Made by a program: the position numbers and the translations under genes. The notes below the pieces were generated by a model. The model did not search any database. It saw nothing but the letters and a program-made list of their open reading frames with translations, and was not told the origin of the DNA. A stretch of DNA of 64,000 bases from an uncultured Acidobacteriia bacterium (GTDB lineage: Bacteria > Acidobacteriota > Terriglobia > Bryobacterales > Bryobacteraceae): assembly GCA_903900705.1 (NCBI GenBank), contig CAIUOG010000119.1, positions 1-64,000 of the forward strand, in the 5' to 3' direction. Below, piece after piece: positions 61,475-64,000 of this stretch (positions within the stretch are counted from its first letter, which is position 1; every line of letters starts with the position of its first letter).

Positions 61475-62593
61475 TCAGGCGGCAGACTTCCACTTCAGGC
61501 CCAGCCCCAGTTGCTTCTGTGCGAACTCGATGCTCCGGCCCAGATCGTTGCGCTGCTGTTCCTTCAGCGCCTCCATATACTCGGCCGGCTTGCGGCCCGG
61601 GGAATCCTCAATCACCATGGAACCCATGAACGGATGCCCTTTTTTCGCCAGTGCCGCGAACCGCGCGAACTCGCTGGCGGGCATCTTCGGGAACCACTTC
61701 CACCAGTCTTTCTCGTAATACGGAAGAATCTGGGGCGGCCGCCCGGTGATGATCTCCAGTTGCAGCAGTGATTTCGGGCAGGTCTTCTGGTAGAGCGTGA
61801 AGAACGCCGTCCAGTCGATGATCCCCTCGCCCAGGGTGACCCACTGCGCCGCCGCGCCACGCGGGTGTTCGAATACCACGGAATCGCGCACGTGTGTGGA
61901 GACCGCGTAAGGCCCCAGAATCTCCAACGTTACCTGCGGATCTTCCATCACCCACATGGGATTGCCGGTGTCGAGGCAGGAGGCTACAAAATCCTTGCCC
62001 GATTCCACAATCACCGTCCGCGTCTCGCTGGCCTGCATATCGCCCGCGTGGTTTTCGAGCGCGATCTTTACGCCGCTATCCTGCGCCTGCGACCGGACGT
62101 TCCGAAAGACCTTAATGGTGGCTTCCATGAAGTATTCAATCGGCTTGTCACTCCGCCGGTCGTCCATCGAGCCCATAAAACAGCGCATCGACTTCGCGCC
62201 CACGGCCTTCGCGATCTTCAGGCCATTCACCAGGCGCTGTTCCGCCGTCTCGCCGTTGCTCTTCCAACTCTTCGAAACCGGGCAGATGCAGCCAATGCCG
62301 GAGTCGATTTCGAGGCCCAGTTTGTCGGCATGCGCTTTGACGGTGGCGAGGTGCGCCGGTTCGAGGCTGCTGTAATCGCCGGAGTCCGAGATCTGCACCG
62401 TGTCGACCTTCAGGCTCGCCGCATAGTCCAGCAGCTGAATGTCCTTCCATTTGAAGGCCCGGACCGAGTAGGTGTCGAAGCCCAGTTTGATTCCCGCACC
62501 CAGAGGATTCGCCATGCCAGTCGCCTGCGCGAACGCAATACCGGACCCGCCGATGCCCGCGGTGGCCGTCTTTAGAAAGGAGCGCCGATGCAT
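61475..62593 (-). CDS. sugar phosphate isomerase/epimerase-like TIM-barrel protein with Tat signal
   Basis: A 372-residue protein. MHRRSFLKTATAGIGGSGIAF is a twin-arginine signal, so it is exported folded. The rest is an AP-endonuclease-2-type TIM barrel (xylose-isomerase-like): KLGFDTYSVRAFKWKD, VDTVQISDSGDYS, VKIALENHAGD with the metal Glu and His, CLDTGNPMW with Asp, and VSTHVRDSV with His. The catalysed isomerisation is unknown. ATG 62593 is used; the frame upstream to 62689 lacks the signal. It converges with the DinB gene (5-nt gap). Confidence 0.9.
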   Translation of the reverse strand: MHRRSFLKTATAGIGGSGIAFAQATGMANPLGAGIKLGFDTYSVRAFKWKDIQLLDYAASLKVDTVQISDSGDYSSLEPAHLATVKAHADKLGLEIDSGIGCICPVSKSWKSNGETAEQRLVNGLKIAKAVGAKSMRCFMGSMDDRRSDKPIEYFMEATIKVFRNVRSQAQDSGVKIALENHAGDMQASETRTVIVESGKDFVASCLDTGNPMWVMEDPQVTLEILGPYAVSTHVRDSVVFEHPRGAAAQWVTLGEGIIDWTAFFTLYQKTCPKSLLQLEIITGRPPQILPYYEKDWWKWFPKMPASEFARFAALAKKGHPFMGSMVIEDSPGRKPAEYMEALKEQQRNDLGRSIEFAQKQLGLGLKWKSAA

Positions 62594-62802
62594 GTCTGTC
62601 TTTGTATCACGGGAAACGGAGTCCGCCCGAAAGTGCCCGCTCCCCGGCGATTGGATCACGCGGTACGCGGAAATATTTGCTGTGACCATAACTGCCGTCT
62701 TCTGAACGGGATGCGGGTGGTCTCGCGGGCCGGCCGATGCCTGCCTCCGGGCCTTTTTCCTTCCCCTCTGCTACAGAATCGAACCGGAAGGGAACCCACC
62801 GA

Positions 62803-64000
62803 TTGTCTGAACGCGTTTATAAACTCCAGCCGGACCGAACCATCAGTCTGCGCGGCTTCGACACGTTTGCCGCCGCCGCTGCGATTCACTCCGCCTCGCC
62901 CACCGATTTTACCGTGAGTGGCACGTTTCGCGACCCGGCGGACTTCGCCGTCGCCGTACTCCACGATGCCGATAATTTCTACGAGCATCCTTCCATCAAA
63001 TACCTGCCCGATTTCAACTTCGCCGGGCTCACCCTGAACTTCGATCTGACCTATAGCGACGGTCTGCAGCCCATCGATTCCCCCAAGTACAACTGGATCG
63101 ACTGGGCGACGCTCGATTGCATCCGCGCCGATAACACCACGGCGCAAATCCGCCTCTGGGATAACGCGATGCTGGCAGGGTCGGCATTCCCGGCGGCTTC
63201 CGCCACCTGCACGCTGCGGACCACGGACACTGGCATTGAAGCGTATGACCGCGTGACGCTCTGGTACCAGAATCTGGCCTTCGACTACATCGTGCCGGAA
63301 GGGCAGAAGACCGTGGAGTTTCAGTTCTACGCGGGTGGCACGGGCACAGCCCACTCCATCACCGTGAATGGCCGCGAATATTCCTACACCGAATCGGACC
63401 CGATGGGGGAAAACAGCGCCACGGTGGCAGCCGGGCTTCTGGCGCAGCTCGGCGACGATGCCGACGTCACGGCATCCGGCGGCAGCACGACCAACGCCAT
63501 TCAGCTCACCGTCCGGACGGAAAAAGCCGGGAATAGTTTCCCGGTCAGCGCCTCTGACGGCAATGCCGCCGCCACCATGCTGCTGATGACCCCCACCCTG
63601 GTGGCGGCCAGCCTGACGGCGGAAATCAACACGACGAATTGGGTTTCCGCCAACACCACCTATTCCCTGCTGGCGGTGGCGACCGGGCCACAGATTCAGA
63701 TTACGGTGGGGCGGTACGGCACGGCCAACGTGAGCGGCACTTCCGTCACGTGGAATTCCGGGCACGTCTTCTCCGGCATTGTTCCGGGCTCGACCATCCT
63801 GCTGGGCGGCGCGACCTACACGGTGGGCTCCGTGCAGTCGCCGAAGCAATTGACGCTCACCACGTCGGCGTCCGCCGGGTCCGGCGTTGCCTTTGTCAGT
63901 CCGCGCGGGGGCCGCGACGGCAATCTGATCCGCCTTTACGCCACCTCAAAAGCAGCCACCCTGACCACGGATCAGACGCAGTATCAGATGACCGGGGGCT
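62803..64000 (+). CDS. large hypothetical protein, 3' end outside the window
   Basis: An open frame with no stop from TTG 62803 to the window end, 399 residues so far. GGAAGGG at 62786-62792 is a good ribosome binding site about 10 nt upstream. It has no signal peptide. It is rich in Thr, Ala and Ser and looks beta-rich. SITVNGREYSYTE followed by NSATVAAGLLAQLGDDADV resembles repeat units found in phage tail-type and other structural proteins. I recognise no defined family. A minus-strand frame over 62656-63849 is its shadow. The protein continues beyond the right edge. Confidence 0.75.
   Translation, partial: MSERVYKLQPDRTISLRGFDTFAAAAAIHSASPTDFTVSGTFRDPADFAVAVLHDADNFYEHPSIKYLPDFNFAGLTLNFDLTYSDGLQPIDSPKYNWIDWATLDCIRADNTTAQIRLWDNAMLAGSAFPAASATCTLRTTDTGIEAYDRVTLWYQNLAFDYIVPEGQKTVEFQFYAGGTGTAHSITVNGREYSYTESDPMGENSATVAAGLLAQLGDDADVTASGGSTTNAIQLTVRTEKAGNSFPVSASDGNAAATMLLMTPTLVAASLTAEINTTNWVSANTTYSLLAVATGPQIQITVGRYGTANVSGTSVTWNSGHVFSGIVPGSTILLGGATYTVGSVQSPKQLTLTTSASAGSGVAFVSPRGGRDGNLIRLYATSKAATLTTDQTQYQMTGG

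Noticed and set aside
62656-63849. Minus-strand open frame of 397 residues at the right edge
   Set aside because: The plus-strand frame from TTG 62803 stays open to the window end, has a good ribosome binding site, and its codon use is more natural.

Overview
The window is GC-rich bacterial chromosome. Its gene content points to an Acidobacteriota, probably of the Bryobacterales/Solibacterales type. The basis is the combination of Oar-like TonB receptors with carboxypeptidase-regulatory N-termini, an Acidobacteria-type VWFA protein, two DUF1549/DUF1553 + DUF1501 pairs, an ASPIC/UnbV protein, a DUF2911 protein, many small DinB proteins and a selenocysteine peroxiredoxin. The taxonomy is inference from family content, not from a marker-gene search.

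Layout. 1-180: the 3' end of an rRNA operon (5S rRNA and a strong terminator). 237-2107: a small secreted protein, a DUF2911 protein and a LysR regulator. The regulator is divergent from gltB-gltD (2221-8264, glutamate synthase), which a GNAT acetyltransferase follows. 8852-12321: a DUF1549/DUF1553 + DUF1501 pair. 12328-16026 (minus strand): an MFS transporter, a secreted hypothetical, a PLP decarboxylase and its small upstream gene. 16202-16744: a peroxiredoxin whose peroxidatic residue is encoded by an in-frame TGA followed by a SECIS-like hairpin. 16798-22115: proS, then hemD-scpA-scpB-rluB and a CoA-binding protein. 22119-28130 (minus): a Sel1/SnoaL protein, a VWFA protein and an Oar-like receptor, the last two overlapping by one base. 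28278-34170: a tightly packed run of PfkB kinase, membrane glycosyltransferase, DapF-like protein with both catalytic Cys replaced by Ser, nucleotide-sugar dehydrogenase, and a FecR-domain protein behind a long hairpin. 34311-39182: tRNA-Ser, an SDR, a photolyase split into two genes in reversed domain order, an M28 peptidase and a DJ-1/PfpI protein. 39189-43152 (minus): a second DUF1501 + DUF1549/DUF1553 pair. 43194-43430: tRNA-Lys and tRNA-Leu. 43439-47928 (minus): an ASPIC/UnbV protein and a membrane pentaheme cytochrome-TPR protein. 48007-53523: renalase-like flavoprotein, M28 peptidase, YncE-like propeller, DUF2786 protein, ArsR regulator, SDR and DinB. 53539-62593: S66 carboxypeptidase, DUF2239 + GIY-YIG pair, DinB, LuxR-type HTH, a 1162-residue Oar-like receptor, CMD-like protein, DinB and a TIM-barrel isomerase. 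62803-64000: an open gene running off the end.

Most genes are housekeeping or typical lineage-specific envelope genes. I see no IS element, CRISPR array or integrase. The best candidates for new biology are the Sec-peroxiredoxin with its hairpin, the Ser/Ser DapF-like enzyme in an envelope-sugar operon, the split and permuted photolyase, and a recurrent TAnnnT-(6-8 nt)-start codon arrangement that predicts leaderless mRNAs for seven genes.
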